Assembly: GCF_965638725.1 (NCBI RefSeq)
Contig: NC_134950.1
Location: forward strand, 145,815,636-145,879,635
Origin: Aptenodytes patagonicus
Lineage: Eukaryota > Chordata > Aves > Sphenisciformes > Spheniscidae
Reading direction: 5' to 3'
DNA: 64,000 nt
Shown here: piece after piece, positions 1 to 15,200 of the stretch
Layout of the letters: each line of letters begins with the position of its first letter
How positions within the stretch are numbered: position 1 is the stretch's first letter
The notes under the pieces: model-generated
Told to the model about the DNA's origin: nothing
The model's database searches: none
What the model saw: only the letters and a program-made list of their open reading frames with translations
Translations under genes and position numbers: made by a program

Positions 1-208
1 TCCTTCATCCAGCTTTGCTCCCTTCCACTTCAGGATCATTTGCAGACAATCTGCTCTTCTGCAGTCATCTTCTGAGGGTCGTGTCAGGCGAGGATGAAGA
101 GCTCCTTCTGAGATCATGATCTGAGGTCCCATACACAGTAAGTGCATAGATGTCTCATTGTGCACATTCCGTTTATTTGGGTTACCATCTCTAACAAAAA
201 GGAAGGTT
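1..208 (-). CDS. ANKIB1: ANKIB1 coding exon 3 (partial, runs off left edge)
   Basis: Read on the minus strand, a pyrimidine-rich tract ending in CTTGCAG (AG at 210-209) is followed by an exon that stays open to position 1. It encodes about 69 residues, including [19 protein letters not shown] and, near the window edge, [20 protein letters not shown], a sequence characteristic of ANKIB1. This covers the end of the first ankyrin repeat and the second one. The first base completes the glycine codon split with exon 2. The 65-residue open frame at 114-311 is this exon read in the wrong frame. The donor site lies outside the window. Confidence 0.97.
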
Positions 209-3200
209 CTGCAAGGGGGAAAAATGGAAGAAAAATAATTAGCACACAATTCCACTCATTTTCTTGAAGTGGGAAGGGTCTATTATGACAGCTCTTTTTT
301 CTTCTTGCCAAGATTTTTATTAGCCATGTTAGTGATAAACATTCTTAATAGATAATTTCTCTTAGGATTCAAGAGCCAAGATCTGGATGAATTACTGAAA
401 TATCATTAAGTACCATATATAAGTACTTTGTCAGTGTATGACATAAATTTTAGTTGGCAAAGTTTATTCTAGAATTCTGTGTTGTATTGCAATAAATGTT
501 ATTAAGTCACAAGATTGATGAAATAGATACTTTCTTTTTTCTACTCTGTGTTCTGAATAGTAGTGCATTTGGTAGTTTGCAAACAGATAATGCTAGAGCA
601 ATTTCTTAAAAATTCATTCTCCTTTCCCGTATCTTTAGTCAGATGTCAAGGCAGTACTTACTATTTCTTGAAAACATATGAAATAACTTTTCCTGCTAGC
701 ACTACATGCATTGAGGAAAGACTATTTGCTTTCTCGCTCTAGAATATATGGAAGTGCAACGTAACACAAACCCTCACCGATGCAGATGACAGAGGCTGGC
801 AAGAATTTAAGTCTTCTCTTGAATGCTTTAGAGGCAGTTCAAAGTGGACAATAAACTATACCGGCAAAAAGGACCAGCTTAGGAATGAAAGGGAAACAAC
901 AGACTGATTCCTGGAACCACAACTCTGATTCCTGACAGCTCCTGAGACAACACAGCTCTCTGCTGCTTCTTGCCAGCAAGGAATTACAGAAGTTACAATC
1001 CAGTTCTGAAATGGAAGAACTGAGACATATCATACAAGCCCTGTGAATCCAAACTTGCTTTAGCCTTTTGAGGTATACTAAAATAGTAATTTTTTTCTTA
1101 AGGGAAAGTGAATGGTAGGAAATGGCAGAGAAGAAAGACCGCCTCTTTGTAGGACTGGGGTCAGAGAGAAGCAATGGTGAAAGAACTCCCTGTGAAGGTA
1201 GGAAGGACAGTTCCCAGAGAGGTAATACCAGGCTAAATCAGAAGCATGGCACATACGTTCAAGAAGTCACTGCAGAAACACTTGCACTGTTCCCATAAGC
1301 CCCCTCACACGTAAAACCAGCAGAAGTCACTGTTCATCTCCTCTCCAGGCTGTTCCCTGACTCCGAACAGTTTGCAAGTATGAAAAAAACAGTTATTCTG
1401 GAATCCTTGTTAAGTCAATACAGGGGACCAGCTTCCACCCTCCCTGCCCTCACCCCTCAATCACTTTCAGTTTAAAACAGGCAACTATGCCACCTGAAGG
1501 CAGGCACTGCCTAAATACAAACCCAGACCATACTGCTCTTGGTGAACAGCGGAGAGCAGAAGAACTTGGTAACCAAATTGACAAAAGAAAATGTTATTTA
1601 CCTCAGTTATTGCCTGTGCTATCGTTACGAGTCTAAATGCCACCTCCCCTTTCCGTTGTCCCTGAATACATCCCACCAGGCACTACACAGTATGCCTTTC
1701 TCTCTCACAGTTCTCCCATGCTTTGTTCAGGACAAAGAATAATCCTGAAACTATTTTATTAATAAAGGAAGAGGCTATATAGGGTTGGTGTGGAATTTCA
1801 CTTTTGGAAATTATTGAAAACAGACTGGACAAGTACTTCAGTAGAAAAAATTAGGCACAGCTGATCTGGTCCTGCGATGGAAGGATGTCTTGATGATAGC
1901 CATTTGGTCAGCCGGATTTCCGTCCTTTCTTCCCTCTGAAAATCTCTGAACAGTTTGAGTTCAAAATAAAACTTATTACTAAAATACTGTTCTTTTAAAT
2001 AAGGGGTAACAAAGTATTCAGAGGAAAAGATAAAAACAAAACAGTCTCCTCTTTGTTGCCCTATTTTGGCAGCAAAAATGTTCCTTAGAGAAATCTCTCT
2101 TTCATTCCATGGTAGATGATATGATAGATCCATTTGTTAGGAAATATGAATATGCCAAACTTGAGATTAAAGATGTTGCCAAAAAAGTGACAGCACATTT
2201 TGTTTGCTTGGGTTTTTTTTGTTTTCAGAGGAATGCTTCACAGCCAATTACATGAAATAATAAGACTAACCAGTATCAAACACTATCCAAAATGAATTTG
2301 CTTGTTTGAATTAGCTTTACATAATATGATACTAGAGACAGAAAGAAAGGAGGGGAAGGAAGGTGGGAAAGAACAGAGAGACAGGAGGAGGGAAAGGAGA
2401 GGGAGGGAGGGAGGGAGGGAGGGAGGGAAGGAGGGAAGATAACTCATCAGGGGATGAGGAGATTAATTCTATAGAGGCTTTGATATGAGAATGCTAGATG
2501 CCTTAGGTATGAGGTTTTGCAGGTACCCACCGCAAAACCTGGATATAGAAAATACAAGGCTAAATCTAAGCCATCTTGGTCTCTGTGAGATGTAACTTTG
2601 GAGACTCACTAAAATCTGAGCTTCTCTACTTTTGCAATAAAATCTATTTTATTGTACACCAGTATCTTTTCTTCTGTTAACCCCCTTTCACAATTTCATT
2701 TGTTATATTTTTACTTCAAGTAAAGATCACCCCCAACTTAGCCTTCAATGCATTTGTAAACTGCAGTATGAACAGAAAAATGAAAAGTTGTTCATTTTTC
2801 AATTCAGAGTCCTTAAGTCAAGAATAAACAAAGTTGTTTTTTTTAATTTTATTACTCCCTCCTCCCCCTACCCATGGCATTTACTATCCACATGCCTCCT
2901 AATGTTCCATCCCAAAACTCTTGCATCTTCCTTAAGAAAAAAAAAAATAGAGATCACAGCACTGGGAAGAAAGAGGCAGCGGCTAAAGATTGTAAAAGAC
3001 TTCATCTGTGGCTCCTTTTTCAGTAGGTTTTAAAACTAGATAACACTGATGTTCAAGTCAGTAGGCCTAGCTATTTCTACCTGACATCTATGACACAAAG
3101 TTTGTAAAGGTAGCAGACATCTGTTACCTTCAAATTTGCTGTGGAGTAAGTAGAGAAGAAAGGGTGATAAAGAAGGGGCCAGATCCCTTCTGCAATCACT

Positions 3201-6200
3201 ACAGTGGACTGCCGTACAGTAGCAAAAATACCAGTTTTTTGAACGCAGAAGCATTCAGCAGGAATCCCTGAGGACACACAATTGAGGAAGCATCGAGATT
3301 AAAGGCTTCAACTGGCACAAAGGCATAGCACCAAGCTCACAGTACGAAGCTAACAGAAACGATTCAGTATTGCAAAGAGGGTGGACTTTGTCTTTCACAT
3401 CAAGTGCCTGAACTCTATTTCAAAGTTCGCACTTAGACTGTGTAACATGCTGGATGGCTGCACTAATTAGACCTGCATATTTTGAATGTCAGGAGAGTCC
3501 TTTGGGTATTTGTTAACCACAGCTTTTCTTCCCACTTCAAGTTGCTTTATATTCAACGTACCGATTCCTGCTACTTCTCTAATTCAAAGTAAAATGTTAC
3601 TTTAAAATTCAGTGAAGAACTGTCTGTGGTTTCTGTATGACACTGAACCAGTACTTGAGTTTTTTGAATTGCAAGGAGACCTTCATTGTCTCCTCCCAAA
3701 CCAGATGAAGTTTCTCTAGTATCTTTAGCTATCTAATCATTACCTTCTAGGCTTGATAATATTATAATGTACATTTCTGTTTTCAATATTTAGCTCTTTA
3801 TCATCAGTGGAATTCCATGCTGTGGTATTTTAAAGCATGTGATTCACTCCTCAATCAGGTTACAGTGCATCTGATTTCAGAATAGCACAGTGTTTTTGTG
3901 GTGACCCATGAAAGCCATAAATCAGACACTTTTTCTTACAAAACAATATTTTACACACAAAAATATTAATAAACTCTGCTAACATAATAGCAAGGTTAAC
4001 TGAATCGTATCAATTAAAGAGATCATCCTGCCTATATTCATCTCCCTCCCTTTATTTTTTAGAAAACCGTACTATATTTTTCTCAACAACTCTGACAAAA
4101 TTCTCTTTAATAATCCCAAACTATGGGGATTTCATCCCTATTTGACTGACTATATGCTGTAACCTATTAGTTTTCCATTACTAAGACTTATGTAGGTTTA
4201 TAGAAGAACCTTTGTAGAATACACAAATGCTGAATGGATACAAATGCTCTCCCATAGCTCGAGGTAGATATTTCATCTTATTCTTAACAGTTCAGTGATG
4301 AGATGGTTCTGCCCTAGGCTGAAACTCTATGCATAAAAGTAGGATTTGAAGGCTGTCAAACCAGTACACCTTCTTAAACCCAAAATTTCTCTCTAAAGGG
4401 TTAAACGATAGTATAAAAGGTAGCTTCAGTAGTGAGTAACTATTAGTATACATTTTTTCCACCATAAAATTAAGCTCTTGGGAAAAAAACAATAAAATTC
4501 TTGTTTTAAGAAGTTATGTATATCCTAATCTAAAATGAGAAGTGCTTACGTCCTGCCTGCTTGCAGATTCTCTGTTCTTAAACAAATAGAAAGGCACCTT
4601 TCTGTATTAACCAAATGATGAAAAGCTCTAGGATGGATTTAAATCTTTTGAAGTGTCACTGTGCTGTTTTACTATTGCTTCATTGCACAAAGAATATCCC
4701 TACTCAAATAAGTCTATCAGCAAGGTAGATTTTCAACCCCTGCAGCAAGATCCAGCAGATTTTTTTTTCCAAGAGAGAAATCCAAAAATCCTCCCTAGAA
4801 CGCTATTCCCTTACCTAAGCTCAACATTTGCCCTTCTGTCAAAGTTATCTGCTAAAAAAATGTCCAACAGTCTCTAATTATGTTGAAAACTTCAGTAAGA
4901 ACCATATGCAAATTTTCAAGAATAATTTTGTGGCATTTGTAAAAAACACTGTTGGGCTTGGGGAAAAATTAGGTTTGATTACTTGTTCTCCTTGCTTGTC
5001 ACGCAGCTTCTGTGTCTTATAAATGGGTGTGACAAACACCAGAGCTGCCAAAGGCAACCAGCACCTCACTCTGGACACATAAATGGGCTTCAAAGTGCCA
5101 CAGTATTCCCCCTTTTTCTCTCTTTAATCTCTTCCAAAAGTCAAAGGATCAGCTCTTCAGTGAAAGGGGAAGTCAAGCCAACGCTGAAAAGCCCAACTGA
5201 ATCCATGACTTAAAGTTCAGAGAAGATGACTAATGTCCAAAAAAGGGTAAATTAATACATTTTACATCCACAAATTCATTATTCGACAGGGCCCCATTTT
5301 TACCAGTGGTATGTGGTGCCTAAGACTTTCACAGAGCAGTGCTATTAGACCCCTGCAATTTGGCTCACAACTTCAGAGGTATAAAAAGCTAAACTTTGCC
5401 TAGAAATGTACTGATAGAGTGAAAATATGCATTGCCTATAGGAAATAACACTTAACCACAAGGCAGCCAGACTTTACTCTAGTTGCAATTTCCAGATTTT
5501 GCTTCAAGCTGTAGCTCTTTGCAGAATGCAAACTTGAGGTGACAAAAGCGTGAAAAAAGTGTTGAAAAAAGTGTCAAAAAAGAAAGGGCTGTAACATTCA
5601 CACCTACTACTGTCTGTATTTGCAGAAAAGCAGCAAGAGACTCAAGATCACAAGGCTGTGAACTTGAATAATAAACAACTGGCACATTCTCTCTCTCCAG
5701 GAAATTAACATCAACACAACCATTTCTTCAGGTTTTAATAAAATTTTTCATGTTTGGGGCATGAAAACCACCATATTTACAGTCTCTTTGTATCTCTAAA
5801 TAAATGCTATATATTTATAGCTATATGTATGTATACACACGTGTATATATAAGTATGCATATAAAAACATATGAAAATGTACTTATGTATAGCAAAAATA
5901 AAGCCAAAATAAAAACTAGTGTAAAATGAAATTATAAAGGTAGTTCTGACAGCTGGAGACCAAAGCAAGTCTGAATCTGCTCAAAGACTTACTGATTTTT
6001 GAATGTAAAACATTTATGTATACTATATAAACTACACAGCAAATTGCACTGTTGCTTTAGGCAAGACAAGTAAGGTACTAGAAAAAGGTGAGCTGCAGCA
6101 ACAAGGTAAACTAATCTGCACAGGGTTCCCTTTCACAACATCCCCTCTGGTCCTTGGGTTAGATAGTCCATGTAAGTCCAGCTCGCTATTAAAAAAGTTA

Positions 6201-9200
6201 CACTGTGAACTCCAATGCAGGCATAAACCTAAAGCTCACAGACTTCTGAGTTAAGAGAAGTATGGGTAAGCCATGAGTTACAAAAACATACAGGAGGTCC
6301 AAGCCCTGTTACCCAGTAATTTAAAACTCATATGCAATGAATCAATTCATACAATTATTGAATCATTCAGCTTCCAACACAGCAGGTCAATACTGATGCA
6401 TTAAAACCTTGAATAATCATGGTTATTTCATTAACTCAAAGCACTTTTCCCCCCAAATGTACTATAACAAAACAACCACAGCGTACTAGCAAGCACTTGA
6501 AGAAATCTTTTTAGGCATTACTGACAGCTGTCTAGAAGTATGAGCTGGTTTAAATAATTTTGTGAAAAGTATTATTATTTACCGGATGTTGAAAGCCACA
6601 TCTAGTAAAAGTAATTATTAATATTTTTATTCATTATATAGTGCTAGAATATTCTTTATTAGTACTTACAGTTTCTTCTCTCTTTCATTAAGATTCTTAA
6701 GTTTCTCCTACAGCCCAGGAATCTCCTGCATGCAGTAAAAACCTGGGCAGGAGACAGTGACTATTGCTATTCTAAGATAAAGAATCTGCTGACAGATCAT
6801 TAACCATTTATCAAAGACAAAACACAGACTATTATCCTGACTTTTTATAAGCCTTAAATTCAGTTGGCCCCTTGCCTAAGAACTGTTACTAACACTACCA
6901 GAATTCTCATAAACACTAGTAATATCCTGCCAAAGTACGGAGCGAGGTTATACCAGTGGTCATTTGGGCCAACAGCAAAGGAAGCATCTGAGAGGCTGTC
7001 AGTGATACTGTCTCCACTTCTGATGGAAGTCTGTGAAGAGCTAAATCTTCCTTCCAAAATTTGAAGCCTTCACAGACACGTCAAGATCCCTTACAACAAG
7101 TACGCTACTCTGGCCTCCAATTCTGTATTTTTCCTGAACAGAAATGCCTCCCATTTGTTCCCATTCATATGACTCCTATCAAGTATGGTACATCTGGCAA
7201 AATGGGTTAAATCCATTTCCTGAGTACTCAAACAATTTCTGCAGATTTTCAGAGAAAACCACCAATTTGAGAACCAAGTCCATACTACAGCACATATGAA
7301 TCATGTATTTTACTTAAAGCAATCTAAGGTTCAAATGGAAATCTTTGACTCTGCCAACATATGCTCTTCTAGGCCTGTTTCACTTACGGACTTAATGTAA
7401 TGCTCACTACAAAAATACTGCCTAGAACGCAAGCACTGTCTTCACTCTCTCCTAAACTGGCTCTAAAAAATCTTTTTCACTGTATTGCTGTCATTTCACC
7501 TATGGTTTCCCCAAATAGCTTGTTTCCAAAAGACTATTAAAGTGATTAAAGGTAGGTCAGCACCTGGGTCTGAGTTCCAGTTCTGGTCTGACTCATGTTA
7601 ACGTAGTAGCCCATCACCTAAAGACACCTAAGAAAGGTCTTATACAAATATGCATCAATAAAGAACTTGCTATTCTCTTTACTAAAAAGATGCAAATAGG
7701 TTGAAAAGTTTCTTTGGTTTAGTGGTTTTGTGTCAGCTAATATGATTAAGTACGACCTTCTATAGATAGATAATTATAAATCATGCTTTATATATGGTTC
7801 CTATGCCTGTTAGGAGGAACAGCAGCACCAAAACACAGAATTAAACCATTCCTGATGCAAAAAGGTATCAACAACATCCTTAAGTTATCCTTAACCAGAA
7901 AACTATTGTATTTATTTATGAGCGACTTGAGCTTGGCCTTCCCATAGACAGTGAGGAATACTGTTTCCATGATCCCATGCCACTTCTGGCTTTTATTTCA
8001 ATATTCTGAGTGAGATTTCAAAAGAAAAAGAACTGAGTGCCAAATTAGAAGTGGCTTCCACTGGAGCTGGCTGCTTACCAGTAGCTTTTGTCACTATGAA
8101 ATTCCTTTTGTGAGGAAATGGCCTCAAGTTGCGCCAGGGGAGGTTTAGATTGGACGTGAGGAAAAATGTCTTTACTGAAAGAGTGGTTAAACATTGGGAC
8201 AGGCTGCCCAGGGAAGTGGTTGAGTCACCATCCCTGGAAGTATTTAAAAGACATGTAGATGAGGCACTTAGGGACATGGTTTAGTGGGCATGGTGGTGTT
8301 GGGTTGACGGTTGGACTCGATGATCTTAGAGGTCTTTTCCAACCTTAATGATTCTATGATTCTATGATTAAATGTCTTCTATAATGCAAAATCTGTTTGA
8401 TTCTCATCTCTGTCTCTGGCCTTTTCTTCTATACATTTCTTTACAGCTAGAACCAATTCTCGAACTTAGATGTCATCCTTCCAGCCTTCTCTCCAAATCC
8501 CTCCTTTGAACACAGTTTTTTCCAAAAAGACTATCCACACTGAATTCTCTTCTCAGATGACTGTGAGACTATTATTTTTAGATTAGTTTCAAACAAATGT
8601 CAGATGAAATAATAAGCATGAAACTACCAATGAATGGGTTCATCTCCACCATTTAAACGCATAGCTTTTTATCTCTGCGCAGGGACCATTATCTACATAT
8701 TAGCTTGTAAATCACCTAGCAGTGTATGACATCTAGTATTGATATTATTTATATAGCAATAATGATGAAATTACACAGCAAATACAACAGGCTTTGCATC
8801 ATTTCTATTCTTTCTATTTCTTAAAAACTATGAATGTATTACAGACATTGTCTCATCTTCCTCTATCCCTCCCTCCAGAAAAATCCTTTCAATCCGTATG
8901 TTGCTTGATCTTTATTGACACTAATTTGTATTTTCCTTAAATGTCTCAGTGAAGTAATTTTATCACATTTAAATTGAAAAAAATGACAAATTTAAAAAAT
9001 CAAATCATCCACAGTCTATATTTTGGCCAAAAGGAAAACTGGGTTTATATACAATGTCACTGAATATTTTAGCTGGATATTGCATTTAGCTATAAAACTT
9101 AATTATTTCTGATAAATTTACTTCTGTTTATCATAAACTGCAAGTGTCTCAGTCATTATTCTGCTAACTACTGAGCCAACAGATCTCTCTGGTAAGGAAG

Positions 9201-12200
9201 CCACGTGTGCCTCTAACCCCAGGGTGAAGTTAAGCCATTTGACACAGTGATTCAGCAGTTACCATCAAGTCGACAGAGTCACAAACTCTACCTGGTAAAA
9301 AAATTAGTTGAAATAAAGATTCAGTCATTGTGGCTGGTGAGGACCAAAGCTCTACTCGTCTACAACACAAATATAATTTTACTTTGCCTGTGGTAAAATG
9401 ATCACAAGGGTTCTACTAAGGAGAACAGACAACACAGAATAAGAAATCTTTAATAGTGTACTGCCTTAATATATCTCATCTCACCAGTCACTAACGAAGC
9501 GATTTTATTCTGCAGTATCTGATTTCCAAGGAAAGAAAAATAAGAACAATGTGGGGAATAGATGATTGTTTTAGTAAGAGCATTTAAACAGTGTCTAAAC
9601 ATGTACAGGGAAGAGCACTGCAGTTCCCACTTTTCTAAAGGGTGCAGAAAAACCTAGCAGCAAGAAGAAGCAGTAACTCAACATATCTTTCATATTCCAA
9701 AGTATTTAGTAGGTGACCAAGCTATATAAAATAACTAATCTGAAAAGGGTCTTACAGAACCAAAACCCAGGTATTTTTCAGCAGCTGAGCAGAATGACAA
9801 CAAAACATTCAGATAAACACCAGTGCTCGTGCTTGGATGGATCAACGCTGCACTGATCGTTGACCACAGACCACGAAAGTGAAACATTTAACACTATATC
9901 ACAAGCAGTATCTCCCACAAGTAGCATTCATGTCTGATATTGTAAAACTGTGAAAGTGTTCAATTTACAGCTTTGCAGGTGTTTACTATTTGATTTTAAA
10001 CTATTTAGCATATTCTAGGACGAGATTAATCTTCTCAGCTCTGGAGATTTACAAAGCAGACAACTACAGCTGATCCAGTTCTTTTAGATTCCCTTTATAA
10101 TCAATGGGAAGAAACATAAAATATTTTAGGGTCAACTTCACAATAAAATGAATTGTGCTGTTGCCTTCACTAATTATTCTGACTAGCTCTATTACCTAGG
10201 TCTACACTGACTATAAAGGAAGTCTAGCATGAATAATTCCAATGCAGACATACTTACTTTTATGAATAAAATTAATCTTAAATAAAATTATATTCTAATA
10301 TTCCATTTCTCTGTGTAATCATTGCTAATTAAAAAGAAGCTTGTTTTTTGTTGTTCAAAAGTGAATAATCTAGACAATGGCATTCTAATAAATTATTCAG
10401 ATGAAATATTATAATATATTGTAATATTTTAAGTTATTAAAACAGGACAGAATTCTTTTGTTGTGTGGGAGAAAGGGAAAACAGTTAGGTCGATATCTTT
10501 TACACTAAAACCGGAAGTCAAAACTTTTAAAAACTACTTTTAGGAAAGAAGCATACGCAACTATTATACCTTCATAATTTTTTTTCCCAAATGAGCTGTA
10601 AAATTGCGTGGAAAACATCAAACGAATTTTATCATTCAAAGAGTTACCATGAAGAACAACAAAAAGAGAAAAAAAAGACTCCTCCAGGATTTTTGAACAA
10701 CCTACTGAAAATGTCCATACATTCAATACAAATTTCCTTACACTGGGACCCCATTGTTGTGGTTAATAACTCCATTTTTCCCATTTGCCCTTATTAGACA
10801 AAGAGCTGCTATTAACCTTCTTATTTTTCTTTTGCTCACATTTATAATGGAATTACAGTTAGGAGAATAATTTAAAAGGGAACACCAGTCTTACTGGCAA
10901 AGCATAGAATAGATTTTCAGAAATTTGATAAAGAAAGAATATATCTTGTAGCACCTTTCTGAATATTTCAGTATGCATGATTTAGGTCAATTTGGATCTC
11001 AAAGTTCAAACATTTACAGAACTTCTGTCTCAGTCAAAACAGTGCAGAGTGAAGTACCCTGAAGTAGCCTCTTTTTCATTTGCATCTCCAGAAAAAAAAC
11101 CTGTCTGAAATTCAGAGCAGCTTCAACCTTATCAGAAAATAATCAACTACAGCACCTCTCTAAAGCCAGAAGATCTGCAAAGAAGTTAACAGGGTTTTCT
11201 CTAATACTTCTCCTTGACATACATTTTTGCAGCACAAAAATTCCCTAATATCCTCTCAACTTGAGAAATCATGTTCTGAAAAACAGTCTGCACACATCTC
11301 CCTCCAATACATCCAAAACTAATTTTCAACATGACTGCAAAAGGAATAAAACCCAACAAAACCTGACATGGGAAGAGACAGTCCCAAATGTGTTGTGACC
11401 AATGCAACGCTCCCTCTGACGTCAACAGATTTTCTGTCAAATTCATCCTATATAACATATTGGTAATCTCAATACACTTTCTTTGATTGGATTACAATTG
11501 CTTAGACCAGCCCCTACTGGAACCTCTTAAACAGCCATAAAAACTAGATTAGATAAGACTGTAGCCTACATGGACCTGAAATTCACACCACCACTACTTT
11601 GATCTTCTGTCATTCTACTGCAGTGAAAAATAGTTCCCAAATTATAGCAATGAAACAAGAAATACTTCCTATAGCCAGATCCTGGGCACATTTACCAATG
11701 TTTCTCTCTGGCTAGTTTAGCTATGCCTTCAATGCCAGAGTTCCTTTACTATTATTACTGATAGGCAGGCATCAAGAATGTTGAGGTATTTTTTTTGAAG
11801 TTTCAGCATTCACCTCAATTTCCAGAATCCTCTGTAACTGGAAACCTTTGTTTTTCCTGTTCCAGAAAAGAGTCAGCTTCATAGACCCATCCTGTCTCCC
11901 CACAGCCCCATGTTTCTGTCACCCTCCCCTCCTCCCCCCTTTTCAGCCCAGGACCAGCAGCAACTTCTACAAACAATCCACTTTTGGCTTGAATACTCAC
12001 AAAGTGCTCAGATGTAACAGTATGAAGCACACAATGAGGAAAACCTGTCATTGATCCAAAAAGCTTCCCAGCAAAGCTACAACACTGAAAGTCATGCCAC
12101 AACATACATTGCAAAACGACAGGTTATCTAAGATGTTTTTTTCCTTTCAACCACAAGTAGTGTCCTTGTGATTTCCAGCCACCCCATCTCAGCCACCCTC

Positions 12201-15200
12201 TGGAAAAGCCTATTCTCTTGTTGTATTTCAGGAATGGTTCACCAACAGCCAGACCCCCGTGAAAAACTTTCCAAACTGATAGCAGTTTTTTCGAATTGAG
12301 CAGTCAGATGGTCTCAAACGTACCTTAGGATTAGGCAAAAAAAGCCTGAGTGCATCGGAGGTGCTTGATCATCTGAAGACTGCGTTTTCTAAAGAAAACA
12401 AATTTCCTGTGTGCTCTTTCTCTGTAATATTTTTACACCCATTTAGTGAATGAAATTTAAACTATCCTCTTGAATAGGAATCTTCTGTCAAGACCTTCAT
12501 TCATAGGGAATCGTGATAAATGTTTATGGTGGAATAAGACTGGTTTGTATGTTGTACAAAGCTCTCAAAATCCATCTGAGTGCAACGTATCTTTTATTAT
12601 TATTTTGATGTTTTTGAGTGCAATGTAATTTTTTTCTCTTACTTCCAGACGTCTTACCTATCACCCACTAGAGACTACCTAATTATTAGCTTGTTGTGAA
12701 CACAGTCTGAATAGTGACATCAATATAGTTTTGTAACACAGAGATGACATTTCTCAACTAGAGCTGTTAACAACCAAGGCAAATTTCTCTCAGCATTAGT
12801 TCTGAATCTAAGCACTACCAGCAGATGTCTAGAGACCGTAGCAGAAAATCACTGAGTAAATCACACTTGAATTGTTCCTGTGGTATTTACAATATAGTCC
12901 AATACAGAAAACTTGAAATGTTCAGTTCTTTCCTTCCAAAACGGAAAGTAACCTTCTCATGTTTTCTGGAGAGATTTCAAGGCATATATTTTCTCTTTGT
13001 ACCTTTCTATTTTCAGTAAAAGGTCCCAGACTGTTAGGGGTTGGCAAAGATGGTAGCCCAAAGCAGGCAAGGCTGCTGCGGCTCCATGTCCCCAGATCCA
13101 GCCAGTAGAGAGGCTGGGCTGCGTTCCCAAGAGACACACATGGAAACTTACATATGCAATACATATATACATATTGGTCCACACAGATGTATGTGGACAG
13201 AAACACTCAGCATGAATGGTCAGCATGACCACAAACACCACTGGCGGCCTCATTGTGTTACCCTCTCTAGGCAAGCAGGATAAAGGTCTGCTAGTAGGAA
13301 AAATATACATATAAACAATGTTGATCCCTTCAGTAACTGGCCTTGGATGCTGTTTATCCCGTAACTGGTGCTGGATGACCTGGACCTTCCAGCTACCTCG
13401 CACACACATGTACTGCAGATGCCCAGTAACCGGCCTTAGACACTACCAGTACCTGGCCCCTGGATCTTCTCATCTCCAGTTGCCTCAAACAGGCCTCCTG
13501 GCTGACCTGCTGACTTAACAACTACTTTGAAACATGGCTCCCAGGCCACTTATCCTACTCGCTGGCTAGTCCAGCTTGATATTCACTAGCCATTACACAT
13601 TAATATATGTACTGACATACACATGCACTCTGGTCTCTCCAGCTGCTGACACCCCAGTCCCAGGGACCCCTCTGTCATGAGGTCCCCACTTCAGTTGCTG
13701 GTACTTAGACCTCCATACACAAACATGCACACAGCAGAGTCCCGTCACCCAGGAAAATAATTAGCAGTAGAGTTTAATGAGAAGATAGGACAGACTGTGG
13801 TGATCAGGCATGGTCAGACAAACATCATGGTCTGACAAGCCACCCATTTCCACGTAACCGGCCCCTTTTAGCCCCTGCTCTATTGACCGAAGCGTGTTCC
13901 TCCCCAAACCACCTTGATCTCTGTGGTGGGTTGACCTTGGCTGGCTGCCAGGTGCCCACCCAGCCACTCTCTCACTCCCGCTCCTCAACAGGACAGGGGG
14001 AGAAAATATGACAAAAAACTTGTGGGTTGAGATAAAGACAAGGAGATAGCTCACCAATTACTGTCATGAGCAAAACAGACTCAACTTGGGGAAATTAATT
14101 TAATTTATTGCCAATTAATAACAGAGTAGGATAGTGAGAAAAACAAAACTGAAAACACTTTTCCCCCATTTCTTCTTCTGCCCAGGCTCAACTGCACTCC
14201 TGACTCTTCTACCTCCTTCCCCACCAAGCTGCGCAGGGAGATGGGGAATGGGGGTTGTGGTCTGTTCATAATGCTTCATCTCTGCTGCTCCTGCCGCTGT
14301 TCCGCTGCTCCAGCATGGGGTCCCACCCATGGGATACAGTCCTTCCAGAACTGCTCCAATGCGGGTCTTTCCCATGGGCTGCGGTTCTTCAAGAACTACT
14401 CCAGAATGGGTCCTTTCCACAGGGTACAGTCCTTCAGGAATGGACTGCTTCAGCGTGGGTCCCCCACAGGGTCATAGGTCCCACCAGAAATCCTGCTCTT
14501 GTGTGGGCTCCTCTCCACAGACCAGCTCCTGCCAGGAGCCTGCTCCGGCATGGGGTCTCCACGGGCTGCAGCCTCCTTCAGGGCACATCCACTTGCTGTG
14601 GTGTGGGTTCCTCCACAGGCTGCAGGTGGATATCTGCTCCACCATGGACCTCCATGGGCTGCAGTGGGACAACCCGCATCACCATGGTCTTCACCACAGG
14701 CTGCAGGGGAGTCTCTGCTCCAGTGCCCGGAGCACCTCCTCCCCTCCTTCTTCTCTGGCCTTGGTGTCTGCAGGGCTGTCTCTCTCACATTTTTTCACTG
14801 CTCTCTCACAGCTTCTGCGCAGCATTTTTTACCCTTTCTTAAATATGTTATCACGGAGGTGCCACCAGCATCACTGATAGGCTCAGCTTTGGCCAGTGGT
14901 AGGGCTGTTTTGGAGCTGGCTGGAGCTGGTTGTGTCTGGCATGGGGCACCTCCTGATCTCTCCTCACAGAAGCTACCCCTGCAGCCCCCTGCTACCAACA
15001 CCTTGCCACATAAATCCAGTACAATCCCCTTCTGTAGACTCGTCCTGATGTGTGTCACAGCTGGGACACGGGTGGACGGTTCTCCTGTGACAGCAGTGGA
15101 GCAGGGGGCTCCTCCCTTTGATGAGCTTACCAGGATCCCCCGCCGCTCTGCCTCTGGGCTCCCCTGTGCTCCTGGGGATGAGCCCTCCTCCATCACACAA

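Noticed and set aside
12957..13409. 150-codon minus-strand open frame
   Set aside because: It lies mostly in the LTR-like block and extends past its 13032 boundary into plain intron. Composition and lack of recognisable domains argue against a gene.
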